41,502 nt of DNA, taken from the NCBI RefSeq assembly GCF_000189275.1, contig NZ_AEVT01000005.1:1-41502 (forward strand). The letters are read 5' to 3'. Made by a program: the position numbers and the translations under genes. Source of the stretch: Vibrio sinaloensis DSM 21326 (GTDB taxonomy: Bacteria > Pseudomonadota > Gammaproteobacteria > Enterobacterales > Vibrionaceae). The notes beneath the pieces were generated by a model. The model was not told the DNA's origin. It saw nothing but the letters and a program-made list of their open reading frames with translations, and made no database searches. Positions 33,107 through 41,502 of the stretch are shown here, one piece after another; positions within the stretch are counted from its first letter, which is position 1; each line of letters begins with the position of its first letter.

Positions 33107-35170
33107 ATGCAGGATCGCACCAATAACTACCAAATTAACCAACTCTCGATAAGTGCTTCATTTCAGCGTTATCTGTTTCCTTCATTGCAGGCGATTCGTG
33201 AGGGCATGGTCTGGTTGATACCATGTCTAATGATCTCTTCTTTTGCTCTGTTTTTTGCCAGTGTCGGGGAGTTCTTCTACGGGTATCGTCCTGCTTGGGT
33301 CGTTCTTTGTTATCAGGTTCACTCTGCGATTGCTGAGTTTTTTCCCTATTTGATGACCGCCACTATCTCTTACGTTCTGGCTATGCAGTGGCGTTTGGCT
33401 CGACCTCCTGCAGCATTATTGATGATCGCGTTTCTGGTCATCATTAGCCAAGTGCTTCCATCTGAAAAAACCGTTCTGACATTCCATATCATTTTGGCGA
33501 TCATCACGCCGCTTTACGCGATTCCGATGTTGGCTTACTTGCTTCGCTTTGATGGTCTCAAGTTAACTCAAACAGAAACCGCAGGCCAGATTGTCAAAGA
33601 ATCGCTCAATATGGTCTTGCCTGCGATTGTCACTGCAACAGCTGTGCTGGCGATAAATTACAGCCTAGTTACTGCGATTGTTAAAGTTGAGTTTCTCTCT
33701 TTGCTTTCAGTCGATTATGCCAACGACCCAACACTGTTTGGTATTACTTTCGCGGCGCTAAACTCGACACTCTGGTTTATGGGTGTGCATGGTTACTACG
33801 CTCTGTTACCACTGGTGGATTTGCTTCAAGAAGCGATTAACTTAAATTACTCCACCATGCTTGCTGGGGGAGCGGGTCAGTATCATATGAACTTGTCCTT
33901 CATGGGAGCGTTCGTGTTTATTGGCGGTAGTGGCGCGACGTTCTCATTGGTTTTAGCCTTACTGTTGTTCGCACAGCAACGCAGCTTAAAGCTGATAGCG
34001 ATTGCCAGTATTCCAATTGGTTTGTTGAACATTAACGAGATATTACTGTTTGGCTTACCCATTATCTTTAATCCGCGATTGTTCTTACCGTTTTTACTTG
34101 TGCCGATCGCTAACGTTGTGGTGAGTATGTTGGCGGTGTCCTTTGGTTGGGTGGCGTCTCCCTCAGTGTTTGTTCCGTTTAATAGCCCGATCTTCCTAAA
34201 TGCTTGGATGGCGACCGATGGTGACTTTTCGGCGGTGGTGCTACAACTGATCAATATATTTGTTGGTGTGCTGCTCTATTTGCCAGCGGTCAGAGCGTTG
34301 AATCAGAGTAAAAATAGAGGTGATATTCGCCTCTCCGCTTTTGATACGACTTATGCTCGTCGTCAAGAGGAAGCTAAGTTTTTAATGGATGATCCTATTG
34401 CTCAGGCGACTCAGCGAGAGAAAAAAGCAGTGCAAGTAGAGCAAGAGCTAGAGCAAATTAGCCAGCGAGATTTCTGCTTGGAGTACCAACCGCAGGTTTC
34501 ATCCGTTACTAATAAGGTTGTGGGCTGCGAGGCGCTGATTCGTTCGGTTGATAAGAGTGGTCATCTTCAATTTCCCAACACGTTTTTGCCGTGGTTAGAA
34601 GAAGCAGGGTTAATGAAAGACGTGGATCTTTGGGTGTTTAAGCAAGTTGTGAAAGACATCAAAGAGATGCAAAGCCACGGTATCTTCATTCCGATCAGCA
34701 TTAACGTAACCCCGGAGACATTAGTTGATGCTGAGTACCTAAATCAACTAGAGCGAATCATAAAGCCGTGCGCTCGATTTATCCATATCGAGATTACCGA
34801 AGAAACCTTACTCGCCGACGAACTCTTGTTAGCGGCGGCATTTGATCGACTGCACCAACTGGGAGCGAAGGTTCACATTGATGATTTTGGAACTGGCTAT
34901 TCGTCGTTGAGCTATTTGAATCAGTTTGACGTTGATGTTCTCAAGGTCGATCGCTCTTTTGTGCTGGCTCTTGATAACGAAAAAGGTCAGAAAGTATTTT
35001 CCAGTATTATGTCGATCGCTCGTCAACTTGACCTTGAAGTGGTTGTTGAAGGGGTAGAGACGGAGCAACAACGTAGCCATATACCAAATGATGGCAGTGT
35101 TGCTATTCAAGGTTGGTATTACGCGAAGTCTTTGTCACTTAGGGCGTTTGTGCGCTATGTACTAAAATAA
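33107..35170 (+). CDS. PTS EIIC domain fused to an EAL (cyclic di-GMP phosphodiesterase) domain
   Basis: This membrane protein of 687 residues combines a sugar-permease domain with an EAL domain. Residues about 20-400 resemble the lactose/chitobiose-type EIIC with a WFMGVHG motif and a NEILLFGLPIIFNPR motif, and about ten helices. A charged linker (about 400-450) leads to the EAL domain: EALIRS, SINVTPETL, EITEETLL, HIDDFGTGYSSL, DVLKVDRSF, VVVEGVETEQ and QGWYYAKSL, so the catalytic residues all appear present. There is no EIIA or EIIB gene near. I use ATG 33107, with AGAGG five bases upstream; ATG 33089 is too close to its AAAGG. The 3' end overlaps polB tail to tail by 9 bases. Confidence 0.92.
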   Translation: MQDRTNNYQINQLSISASFQRYLFPSLQAIREGMVWLIPCLMISSFALFFASVGEFFYGYRPAWVVLCYQVHSAIAEFFPYLMTATISYVLAMQWRLARPPAALLMIAFLVIISQVLPSEKTVLTFHIILAIITPLYAIPMLAYLLRFDGLKLTQTETAGQIVKESLNMVLPAIVTATAVLAINYSLVTAIVKVEFLSLLSVDYANDPTLFGITFAALNSTLWFMGVHGYYALLPLVDLLQEAINLNYSTMLAGGAGQYHMNLSFMGAFVFIGGSGATFSLVLALLLFAQQRSLKLIAIASIPIGLLNINEILLFGLPIIFNPRLFLPFLLVPIANVVVSMLAVSFGWVASPSVFVPFNSPIFLNAWMATDGDFSAVVLQLINIFVGVLLYLPAVRALNQSKNRGDIRLSAFDTTYARRQEEAKFLMDDPIAQATQREKKAVQVEQELEQISQRDFCLEYQPQVSSVTNKVVGCEALIRSVDKSGHLQFPNTFLPWLEEAGLMKDVDLWVFKQVVKDIKEMQSHGIFIPISINVTPETLVDAEYLNQLERIIKPCARFIHIEITEETLLADELLLAAAFDRLHQLGAKVHIDDFGTGYSSLSYLNQFDVDVLKVDRSFVLALDNEKGQKVFSSIMSIARQLDLEVVVEGVETEQQRSHIPNDGSVAIQGWYYAKSLSLRAFVRYVLK

Positions 35171-37525
35171 GCCCAATTGCGGCTCACTGAGCGACGTAAA
35201 GTCGAGCCCAATGAATGGAAGAATTGCATCGGCGACCGGTTTAAGCTGCTTATCAATGTAGTGCTGATAGTCAATGGCACTCTTTAGGTATTCTTTGGGT
35301 TCAGGACCACTGACGGTAATTAAGTACTCAATGCGTCCTTTGTTTTGATATTGAAGGGGACGCCCCAGCTGGCTGTTAATTTCGTCCGCCATTCGTGCCG
35401 CCCTAACTTGAGGTGGAATGTTTTTCTGATACTCATGTAGTTTGCGGCGCAGGCGCTTTTGATACACAAGTTGGTCATCAAACTGACCGCTGGCAGTCTG
35501 TTCAACAAAATCTCTCACATAATCACTCGGGTCCTCGCCGTGGAAAACCATCTCGTAAAGTTGAGACTGAAAACGCTGAGCTAATGGAGTCCAGTCGGTA
35601 CGCGCACTTTCTAAGCCTTTGAATACAATTCTCTCTTGTTCGCCCTCGCCGATAAGGCCTGCATAGCGCTTTTTAGAGCCCGTTTCTTGACCGCGAATGG
35701 TTGGCATCAGAAAGCGTCGATAGTGCGTTTCGTATTCGAGCTCTAATATAGAAGTCAGGTTGTATTCTTCCTTTAGATGCGTTGTCCACCAGTGATTGAT
35801 GTATTGGACGAGTGACTGACCAATCTCGTCAGCTTGCGCTTGGCTGTATGAGCCATTGAGTGAAACAAAAGTTGAATCAGTGTCGCCATAGATCACTTGA
35901 TAGCCTTTGTTTTCAATCAGCAGCTTGGTCTGTTTCATTATTTCATGGCCGCGCATGGTAATGCTCGACGCCAAACGCGTATCGAAAAATCGGCAGCCAG
36001 ACGAGCCTAGTACTCCATAAAAGGAGTTCATGATGATTTTTATCGCTTGGGAAAACGCTTTCTCTTGATTCTTTTTTGCTACGTCGCGAGCGGCCCACAA
36101 GTCCTCGATCATTTTAGGCAGAAAATGTTTATCTCTGGAAAATTGCCCACCACGAAACCCTGGAACGGCATTATCCTCGGCTTTTCCTACCTCGAGTTTT
36201 AGTCCCTCAATGAGCCCCATAGGATCGATAAGGAATGAACGGATAATGGAAGGGTAGAGGCTTTTAAAATCGAGCACCAAGACTGAGTCATATAGATTTG
36301 GGAGTGAGTCCATGACGTAGCCACCCGGGCTAGCAATCCAGTTTTCAGGTTGAAGGTTGGGGGCGACGTAACCTGCGCGATGAATTTGGGGAAGATATAA
36401 GTTAGTGAATGCAGCGACAGAGCCTCCAACTCGATCTAGCTCTACACCGGTCAATCTCGAGCGCTCAACGGCGAATTCGAGGAGGTGAGTATGATCGAAG
36501 ATTTTATTTACCAGTACGCAATCTTGCAGGTTGTACTTGGCAAGCGATGGCTTGTCTTTGCGAAACATGCGGTTGATTTCGTCCATGCGGTCATGCACGT
36601 TGTGGATCTGCTTGCCCTCACCGAGCAGCTCTTGAGAGACGGATTCTAATGACCAGCTACGGAAATGGTAGGTTGCGGTTTTTAGTGTGTCGATACCATC
36701 CATTACGACACGACCAGGGATAGAGATAAAAGCCTGTTGGCTAGTGTTCGACGTACGGAAAAAACTGGATTGATTGTTACGCCCGAGCTGAAGCTTGATC
36801 TTGTGCCACTCTGCTCGTTTGTGTAAGAGGCGAAAATCAAAATCTATGACATTCCATCCAACGATAACGTCGGGGTCAAACTGGTGAAACCAGCGGATCA
36901 AAGCTTGGAGCAGTGCTTTCTCGTCGTTGACCCACTCAATCTCTGTTTCTGCTGGCTCAGGCTCACCAATCATGATGACTCGACTGTCCATAGGGCTATC
37001 TAAACCAATGGAGTAAAGAATGCCTTTTTCAGAACATTCAATGTCAAGAGAAACGACTTTGAGCGTTGGGATATAGGCGCTTGGTCGACATTTAACTTGA
37101 GTGACTCGGCGATGAGTTTGTTTTGCAGTTAAATGACCTGTGAACTCAATCCCCCCTTTAATAAAGCGCTCCATTAAGTAACGGTCGGCAAGACGAACGT
37201 CATCTTCAAGTACGAGCAAGTCGCGTTGTTTAAGGGCTTGGGCCAGTAATTGGGCGCTTTTCACTGTGCGGGTGTAACACGCCAACATGGGAGTGGCGTC
37301 AAAATCTTGCATCGGAAGTGGCTTCACTTGCGCGTCAATCTGGAGCTGCATGGCGATGTCGAGAACGGATTGGTGATTGCTTTGAGAGGTGAAAAACACA
37401 GGTTGCTCTTGGTCAATGATGAGCTGAGTTGGGCCATGGTCTGTCGCCACCCACAAGTCAATCTGAGTTGTTCCAGAAACATCACGAGCTTGTCGAGTTA
37501 ATAAAAAGCCTTGGTAAAGAGTCAT
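35162..37525 (-). CDS. polB: DNA polymerase II
   Basis: This family B DNA polymerase has 3'-5' exonuclease activity and is used in restart after damage. The 787 residues are normal. Exonuclease motifs are SLDIECSEKG, VIVGWNVIDFDF and YNLQDCVLVNK; polymerase motifs are DFKSLYPSIIRSF, KIIMNSFYGVLG and YGDTDSTFVS, with both catalytic Asp in the last. Gene order polB-varA-uvrC-pgsA is shared with other vibrios as I recall it. I looked for a LexA box (CTGT-N8-ACAG) in the upstream region and found none by eye, although the enterobacterial gene is SOS-induced. Confidence 0.97.
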   Translation of the reverse strand: MTLYQGFLLTRQARDVSGTTQIDLWVATDHGPTQLIIDQEQPVFFTSQSNHQSVLDIAMQLQIDAQVKPLPMQDFDATPMLACYTRTVKSAQLLAQALKQRDLLVLEDDVRLADRYLMERFIKGGIEFTGHLTAKQTHRRVTQVKCRPSAYIPTLKVVSLDIECSEKGILYSIGLDSPMDSRVIMIGEPEPAETEIEWVNDEKALLQALIRWFHQFDPDVIVGWNVIDFDFRLLHKRAEWHKIKLQLGRNNQSSFFRTSNTSQQAFISIPGRVVMDGIDTLKTATYHFRSWSLESVSQELLGEGKQIHNVHDRMDEINRMFRKDKPSLAKYNLQDCVLVNKIFDHTHLLEFAVERSRLTGVELDRVGGSVAAFTNLYLPQIHRAGYVAPNLQPENWIASPGGYVMDSLPNLYDSVLVLDFKSLYPSIIRSFLIDPMGLIEGLKLEVGKAEDNAVPGFRGGQFSRDKHFLPKMIEDLWAARDVAKKNQEKAFSQAIKIIMNSFYGVLGSSGCRFFDTRLASSITMRGHEIMKQTKLLIENKGYQVIYGDTDSTFVSLNGSYSQAQADEIGQSLVQYINHWWTTHLKEEYNLTSILELEYETHYRRFLMPTIRGQETGSKKRYAGLIGEGEQERIVFKGLESARTDWTPLAQRFQSQLYEMVFHGEDPSDYVRDFVEQTASGQFDDQLVYQKRLRRKLHEYQKNIPPQVRAARMADEINSQLGRPLQYQNKGRIEYLITVSGPEPKEYLKSAIDYQHYIDKQLKPVADAILPFIGLDFTSLSEPQLGLF

Positions 37526-37971
37526 TGATTCACTGTCGGTATAAATGGCGAAACACTAGGTTATGTTTCGTTGACACAGGATACCACAAGTGATCAAAGG
37601 GCGGGCATAGGCTGACATCATCAACCAAAACTTAAGGTGTTTTGGGGCGTGACTCTGAGGGTATTTTGTTCAAAACTATTGATGCTGGTGATGAGTGGAT
37701 AAAATTAGTTGCACTTTCAATGCATAAGCTTGGCATAATAAATCCCGCTGCCACTATAGTGGTATTGATTGAAATACGGACAGTAAGGTATTGATTGAAA
37801 AGTTATTATTGAATTAATCGGCACTTCTGAAAATAAGTACTTGCTAAAGTTTGCGTTTGGGCACATATTCAGAAGAAGCAAATTTTCTGATTTGCGCTAA
37901 AATAAGCAACCATCCTGTACTTTTCATGTTGAGAAGTAGCAGAGCTGAACAAAAAGTGTGGAGATACAAGT
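37526..37971. other. Intergenic region between polB and varA
   Basis: These 446 bases contain no gene. Notable are the 12-base palindrome CCACTATAGTGG (37751-37762) and two exact copies of GGTATTGATTGAAA. A possible promoter for varA is TTGCTA then CATATT about 17 bases later near 37840-37870. A 3' part before the gene carries the ribosome site. Confidence 0.6.
37751..37800. repeat. Palindrome and tandem 14-base repeats upstream of varA
   Basis: The palindrome CCACTATAGTGG (37751-37762) overlaps by two bases the first of two identical copies of GGTATTGATTGAAA, at 37761-37774 and 37787-37800, which are 26 bases apart start to start (about 2.5 helical turns). A weaker third TATTGA occurs at 37807. 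This looks like an operator array. No regulator is known to me for it. Confidence 0.7.
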
Positions 37972-38616
37972 TTGATAAGTGTTTTCCTTGTAGATGATCA
38001 CGAGCTGGTTCGCACAGGGATACGACGTATTATTGAAGACGTCCGTGGAATGAACGTAGCAGGGGAAGCTGAAAGCGGTGAAGAAGCGGTAAAATGGTGT
38101 CGTAGCAATCATGCCGACGTTATTTTAATGGATATGAATATGCCTGGTATTGGTGGTTTGGAAGCGACCAAGAAAATCCTGCGTTTCAATCCAGACGTGA
38201 AGATCATCGTTTTAACTGTTCATACGGAAAATCCGTTTCCAACTAAAGTGATGCAGGCCGGTGCAGCCGGATACCTGACAAAAGGCGCAGGGCCAGATGA
38301 AATGGTCAATGCAATTCGAGTGGTGAATAGTGGCCAACGCTACATTTCACCGGAAATCGCGCAACAGATGGCACTAAGCCAATTCTCTCCAGCATCGGAA
38401 AACCCTTTTGCCGATCTTTCTGAGCGTGAATTGCAGATAATGATGATGATTACCAAAGGGCAAAAAGTGACTGATATTTCAGAGCAACTCAACTTGAGCC
38501 CAAAAACGGTTAACAGTTATCGCTATAGACTGTTCAATAAACTCGACATCTCCGGTGATGTCGAGTTGACCCATCTTGCTATCCGTCATGGAATGTTAGA
38601 CACCGAGACCTTGTAG
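37972..38616 (+). CDS. varA: Response regulator VarA/UvrY/GacA
   Basis: This is the response regulator of the BarA/VarS sensor, which turns on small RNAs that titrate CsrA and so influences virulence, biofilm and quorum sensing. Receiver motifs are [32 protein letters not shown] with the phospho-Asp, and VLTVHT, and KGAG closes the domain; a LuxR-type helix-turn-helix follows ([20 protein letters not shown] then [14 protein letters not shown]). The 214 residues are typical. The start codon is TTG 37972, supported by GGAG eight bases upstream and by the family N-terminus (M-I-x-V-F-L-V-D-D). Stop and uvrC start overlap (TAGTG). Confidence 0.94.
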   Translation: MISVFLVDDHELVRTGIRRIIEDVRGMNVAGEAESGEEAVKWCRSNHADVILMDMNMPGIGGLEATKKILRFNPDVKIIVLTVHTENPFPTKVMQAGAAGYLTKGAGPDEMVNAIRVVNSGQRYISPEIAQQMALSQFSPASENPFADLSERELQIMMMITKGQKVTDISEQLNLSPKTVNSYRYRLFNKLDISGDVELTHLAIRHGMLDTETL

Positions 38617-40448
38617 TGACATCCTCATTTGACTCGGTTTCGTTCCTCAAAACAGTAACGAATCAGCCCGGCGTTTATCGAATGTATAACGCCGACGCTG
38701 TCGTTATTTATGTTGGTAAAGCAAAAGACCTCAAAAAACGCCTCTCCAGTTATTTTCGCAAAAAAGTCGACAGTGAAAAAACGCGTGCTTTAGTCAGTAA
38801 TATTGACAAAATCGATGTTACGGTTACTCACACTGAGACAGAAGCGTTAATACTTGAGCACAACTACATCAAACAGTATTTGCCAAAATACAATGTGCTG
38901 CTGCGCGATGATAAGTCCTATCCCTATATCTTTATTAGTGGACACAAGCACCCTAGGCTATCGATGCATCGTGGGGCCAAAAAGCGCAAAGGTGAGTATT
39001 TTGGACCTTACCCCGACTCTGGAGCGGTAAGAGAAACGCTGCACCTCATTCAAAAAATCTTTCCTGTACGTCAATGTGAAGATACGGTCTACAGTAATCG
39101 AACTCGACCTTGTTTGATGTATCAAATTGGCCGTTGTGCGGCGCCTTGTGTTAGCTCTGTTATCAGTGACGAGCAGTATGCTGAGCTGGTGGGATTAGTC
39201 CGCCTGTTTTTACAAGGTAAAGACCAACTAGTGCTAGAGACTTTGGTAGAAAGAATGGAGCAGGCCAGTAAGACGCTCCGTTTTGAAGAAGCTGCGAAGT
39301 TTCGAGATCAAATTCAAGCCATACGTCGAGTGCAAGAGCAGCAATTTGTCTCTGAAGACTCGATGGACGATATGGATGTTCTTGGCTTTGCTCAAGAGAA
39401 TGGCATTGCGTGCATCCACATATTGATGATCCGTCAGGGGAAGATCTTGGGAAGCCGAAGCCACTTTCCTAAGATACCTAACGATACCAATCGCGAAGAA
39501 GTCTTCTACAGTTTTCTTAGTCAATATTATTTGAGCCACAATGAAGCGCGTACTATCCCGACGCGAATCATTCTAAACAGTGGTTTGATTGAAGAAACTG
39601 AGCCGCTACAACAAGCATTAGCCAGTATCGCGGGGCGCAAAGTGCATTTCCACGTCAATCCGACAGGTACGCGGGGGCGCTACTTGAAGTTGTCAAACAC
39701 TAACGCTTTGACGGCCATAACCACCAAGATTAATCACAAGATGACGATCTCTCAACGCTTCAAAGAATTGAGGGAAGTATTGGGCATGGAGACGATTGGT
39801 CGCATGGAGTGTTTTGATATATCACACACCATGGGAGAAAGTACCATTGCGTCCTGTGTGGTATTTAATCATGAAGGGCCGGTTAAACAAGAGTACCGTC
39901 GCTACAACATCACCGGGATCACGGGAGGTGATGACTACGCTGCGATGGGGCAGGCACTAGAACGCCGCTATTCGAAACAACTTGATGTTGAGAAGATCCC
40001 TGACATTGTCTTTATCGATGGTGGTAAAGGGCAGTTGAATCGCGCGCATGAGATCATTTCTCAATATTGGGGTGACTGGCCTAAGCGACCAAGGTTGATC
40101 GGTATCGCAAAAGGCGTAACTCGTAAACCAGGTTTGGAAACTTTGATTACGACGGATGGAGAGGAGTTTAACCTACCAAGTGACGCTCCTGCGTTGCATT
40201 TGATGCAGCACATTCGTGATGAAAGCCATAACCATGCCATCGCAGGTCACCGGGCTAAAAGAGGAAAAACGCGTAGAACCAGTGCTTTAGAAGGTATTGA
40301 AGGCGTTGGCCCTAAGCGTCGCCAAGCGTTGCTTAAATATATGGGCGGTTTACAAGAACTTAAGCGTGCTAGCGTTGAAGAAATCGCCAAAGTGCCTGGA
40401 ATCAGTCACTCTTTGGCAGAAAACATTTATCAAGCATTGAAACAATAG
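38616..40448 (+). CDS. uvrC: Excinuclease ABC subunit C
   Basis: UvrC makes the two incisions in nucleotide excision repair with UvrB. The 610 residues contain an N-terminal GIY-YIG domain ([10 protein letters not shown] and [13 protein letters not shown]), a cysteine-rich segment ([16 protein letters not shown]), a UVR motif near residue 215 ([15 protein letters not shown]), the RNase H-like nuclease ([28 protein letters not shown]) and C-terminal helix-hairpin-helix motifs ([31 protein letters not shown]). The start is GTG 38616, overlapping the varA stop by one base, so translation is coupled. Confidence 0.97.
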   Translation: MTSSFDSVSFLKTVTNQPGVYRMYNADAVVIYVGKAKDLKKRLSSYFRKKVDSEKTRALVSNIDKIDVTVTHTETEALILEHNYIKQYLPKYNVLLRDDKSYPYIFISGHKHPRLSMHRGAKKRKGEYFGPYPDSGAVRETLHLIQKIFPVRQCEDTVYSNRTRPCLMYQIGRCAAPCVSSVISDEQYAELVGLVRLFLQGKDQLVLETLVERMEQASKTLRFEEAAKFRDQIQAIRRVQEQQFVSEDSMDDMDVLGFAQENGIACIHILMIRQGKILGSRSHFPKIPNDTNREEVFYSFLSQYYLSHNEARTIPTRIILNSGLIEETEPLQQALASIAGRKVHFHVNPTGTRGRYLKLSNTNALTAITTKINHKMTISQRFKELREVLGMETIGRMECFDISHTMGESTIASCVVFNHEGPVKQEYRRYNITGITGGDDYAAMGQALERRYSKQLDVEKIPDIVFIDGGKGQLNRAHEIISQYWGDWPKRPRLIGIAKGVTRKPGLETLITTDGEEFNLPSDAPALHLMQHIRDESHNHAIAGHRAKRGKTRRTSALEGIEGVGPKRRQALLKYMGGLQELKRASVEEIAKVPGISHSLAENIYQALKQ

Positions 40449-40520
40449 TAAAAATCCCGCACCATAAGGACCTGTTTTCAAGCAGTAAACAGCGCAACAC
40501 GATAAGAGCCATTAATAAAT

Positions 40521-41078
40521 ATGCGTTTAAACATCCCGAACATTCTGTCTTTATTGCGACTTTTCCTTATTCCAGTATTTGTCGTTGTATTTTACCTCCC
40601 TTATAGCTGGTCTCCGTTTGCCGCTGCTATGGTTTTTTGGGTTGCTGGATTCACCGATTGGTTGGATGGCATGTTGGCTCGAAAACTAGGCCAAACATCA
40701 AGATTTGGCGCTTTTATCGACCCCGTTGCCGATAAAGTCCTAGTTGCCACCGCTTTGATATTGATTACTGAGCATTACCACTCTATTTGGGTCACCATAC
40801 CTGCAGTGACTATGATTGCTCGAGAAATTATTATCTCAGCGCTCAGAGAGTGGATGGCTGAAATAGGCAAGCGTGCAAGTGTTGCCGTGTCATGGGTTGG
40901 CAAGGTCAAAACGGTGAGCCAAATGTTTGCGTTGTGGGTGCTTATCTGGCGTTATGATGATTGGATGGTTTGGTTAGGCTTTGGAGCGCTGTATGTGGCC
41001 ACTATTTTGACCTATTGGTCGATGGGGCAGTATTTGCTAGCGGCGAAAGATGACTTATTAGATGAAGAACATCACTAA
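40521..41078 (+). CDS. pgsA: CDP-diacylglycerol-glycerol-3-phosphate 3-phosphatidyltransferase
   Basis: This membrane enzyme makes phosphatidylglycerophosphate, the first committed step to phosphatidylglycerol. The CDP-alcohol phosphatidyltransferase motif is complete: [20 protein letters not shown] then IDPVADK. The start [20 protein letters not shown] and the length of 185 residues match PgsA, and it follows uvrC after 72 bases, the usual order in gamma-proteobacteria. It ends before a strong terminator. Unlike the YnjF-like protein at 17623-18228, its identity is clear from its place and sequence. Confidence 0.96.
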   Translation: MRLNIPNILSLLRLFLIPVFVVVFYLPYSWSPFAAAMVFWVAGFTDWLDGMLARKLGQTSRFGAFIDPVADKVLVATALILITEHYHSIWVTIPAVTMIAREIIISALREWMAEIGKRASVAVSWVGKVKTVSQMFALWVLIWRYDDWMVWLGFGALYVATILTYWSMGQYLLAAKDDLLDEEHH

Positions 41079-41087
41079 TTAATAGAA

Positions 41088-41110
41088 AGCGGGCGATTGC
41101 CCGTTTTTTT
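41088..41110 (+). terminator. Rho-independent terminator after pgsA
   Basis: CGGGC (41090-41094), a GATT loop and GCCCG (41099-41103) form the stem, followed by seven T's. It closes the varA-uvrC-pgsA unit. Confidence 0.93.
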
Positions 41111-41235
41111 GTATCAGTCGCAGAGTTTAGTCTAAGAAAGTCGCTCATATTCAAAGGATTAACGCTAGTAAATTGAGCAATTTGAAGGTTTTTGAACGTT
41201 AATTAGACAAACGATTCAAAAAATTAAAAATAGTG

Positions 41236-41263
41236 TTGACTCATTAGTTCGAATCCGTAGAAT
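41236..41263 (+). promoter_or_regulatory. Sigma70 promoter of the tRNA-Cys/tRNA-Gly genes
   Basis: TTGACT (41236-41241) and TAGAAT (41258-41263) are 16 bases apart. A C-rich sequence (GCATCCCG) follows the -10 box, the discriminator type seen in genes under stringent control. Transcription would start near 41270. Confidence 0.7.
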
Positions 41264-41318
41264 GCATCCCGTACCCAAGAGGAATGCCAATAACAAGCAA
41301 TCCAATTGGAGTATCGAA

Positions 41319-41392
41319 GGCGTGTTGGCAGAGTGGCTATGCAGCGGATTGCAAATCCGTGGACCTCGGTTCGACTCCGGGACGCGCCTCCA
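41319..41392 (+). tRNA. tRNA-Cys (GCA anticodon)
   Basis: A complete cloverleaf: the acceptor strands GGCGTGT and ACGCGCC pair with one T-G wobble, the anticodon loop has GCA at 41351-41353 (ATTGCAAAT), the T-arm contains GGTTCGACTCC, discriminator base T and an encoded CCA end at 41390-41392. Confidence 0.95.
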
Positions 41393-41395
41393 TTT

Positions 41396-41471
41396 GCGAC
41401 ACTAGCTCAGTTGGTAGAGCGCAACCTTGCCAAGGTTGAGGTCACGAGTTCGAACCTCGTGTGTCGCTCCA
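41396..41471 (+). tRNA. tRNA-Gly (GCC anticodon)
   Basis: The acceptor strands GCGACAC and GTGTCGC are perfectly paired, with the D-arm AGCTCAGTTGGTAGAGC, the anticodon loop CTTGCCAAG (GCC at 41429-41431), the T-arm GAGTTCGAACCTC, and CCA encoded at 41469-41471. It follows tRNA-Cys after three bases, so both are on one transcript. Confidence 0.96.
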
Positions 41472-41502
41472 AATTTTGGATAGCGAAACAAACTTCGATA
41501 TC

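Noticed and set aside
30726..37737. CATAAGCTTGGCATA occurs at 30726-30740 and again at 37723-37737
   Set aside because: A 15-base exact match is expected about once or twice by chance in a window this size, and the two places share nothing else.
37526..37971. LexA box for polB
   Set aside because: No CTGT-N8-ACAG site was found by eye in this region; the nearest CTGT has no partner at the right spacing.
1..41502. Mobile elements or CRISPR arrays
   Set aside because: No transposase, integrase, terminal inverted repeats of IS type, or regularly spaced repeats were seen.

Overview
The window looks like a stretch of the large chromosome of a Vibrio species. The evidence is a LuxM/LuxN autoinducer synthase and receptor pair, a VarA/UvrY-uvrC-pgsA block, an ihfA/YciU/EfpL block, yciI-yciA-yciB, and many short Vibrio-type lipoproteins. 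I cannot name the species. There is no insertion sequence, integrase or CRISPR array; this is ordinary chromosome carrying several signalling and surface modules.

Layout. Bases 1-3168 hold the end of a sodium:neurotransmitter-symporter family gene with a clear terminator, an RluA-type pseudouridine synthase and a SAM-dependent methyltransferase whose 3' end is frameshifted. A 390-bp AT-rich gap with a promoter leads into a complete Tad (Flp) pilus operon at 3559-14906, in the order flp, tadV, rcpC, rcpA, rcpB, tadZ, tadA, tadB, tadC, tadD, tadE, tadF, tadG and an OmpA-like gene; most of its genes touch or overlap. Facing it is a two-gene minus-strand operon: a BMP/Med-type periplasmic binding protein followed by a membrane diguanylate cyclase. 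Next, also on minus, comes a YnjB-C-D ABC importer with the CDP-alcohol phosphatidyltransferase YnjF.

From 21.9 to 26.4 kb lie small genes: a META/HslJ-like lipoprotein, two tandem DUF1289 cysteine-motif proteins, an LA_2272-type surface-repeat protein, a possible type II secretion pilotin lipoprotein, yciI, yciA, yciB and a short GemA/gp16-like protein. Then comes the luxM-luxN quorum-sensing operon (minus), separated from the divergent ihfA by a 563-bp gap with a candidate LuxR/HapR-type site. YciU and EfpL (minus), a nucleotidyltransferase-like protein with a degenerate motif, a PTS-EIIC/EAL fusion protein, and polB (minus, tail-to-tail overlap) follow. The right end is varA/uvrY-uvrC-pgsA, a terminator, and tRNA-Cys and tRNA-Gly genes behind a good sigma70 promoter.

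How the parts fit: several modules belong to the switch between attached and free life. These are a Tad pilus, a ligand-coupled cyclic-di-GMP synthase, a sugar-permease-coupled cyclic-di-GMP phosphodiesterase, an AHL quorum-sensing pair and the Gac/Var response regulator. The possibly under-described items are the BMP-GGDEF pair, the EIIC-EAL fusion, the YnjBCD-YnjF gene set and the stand-alone GemA-like protein.
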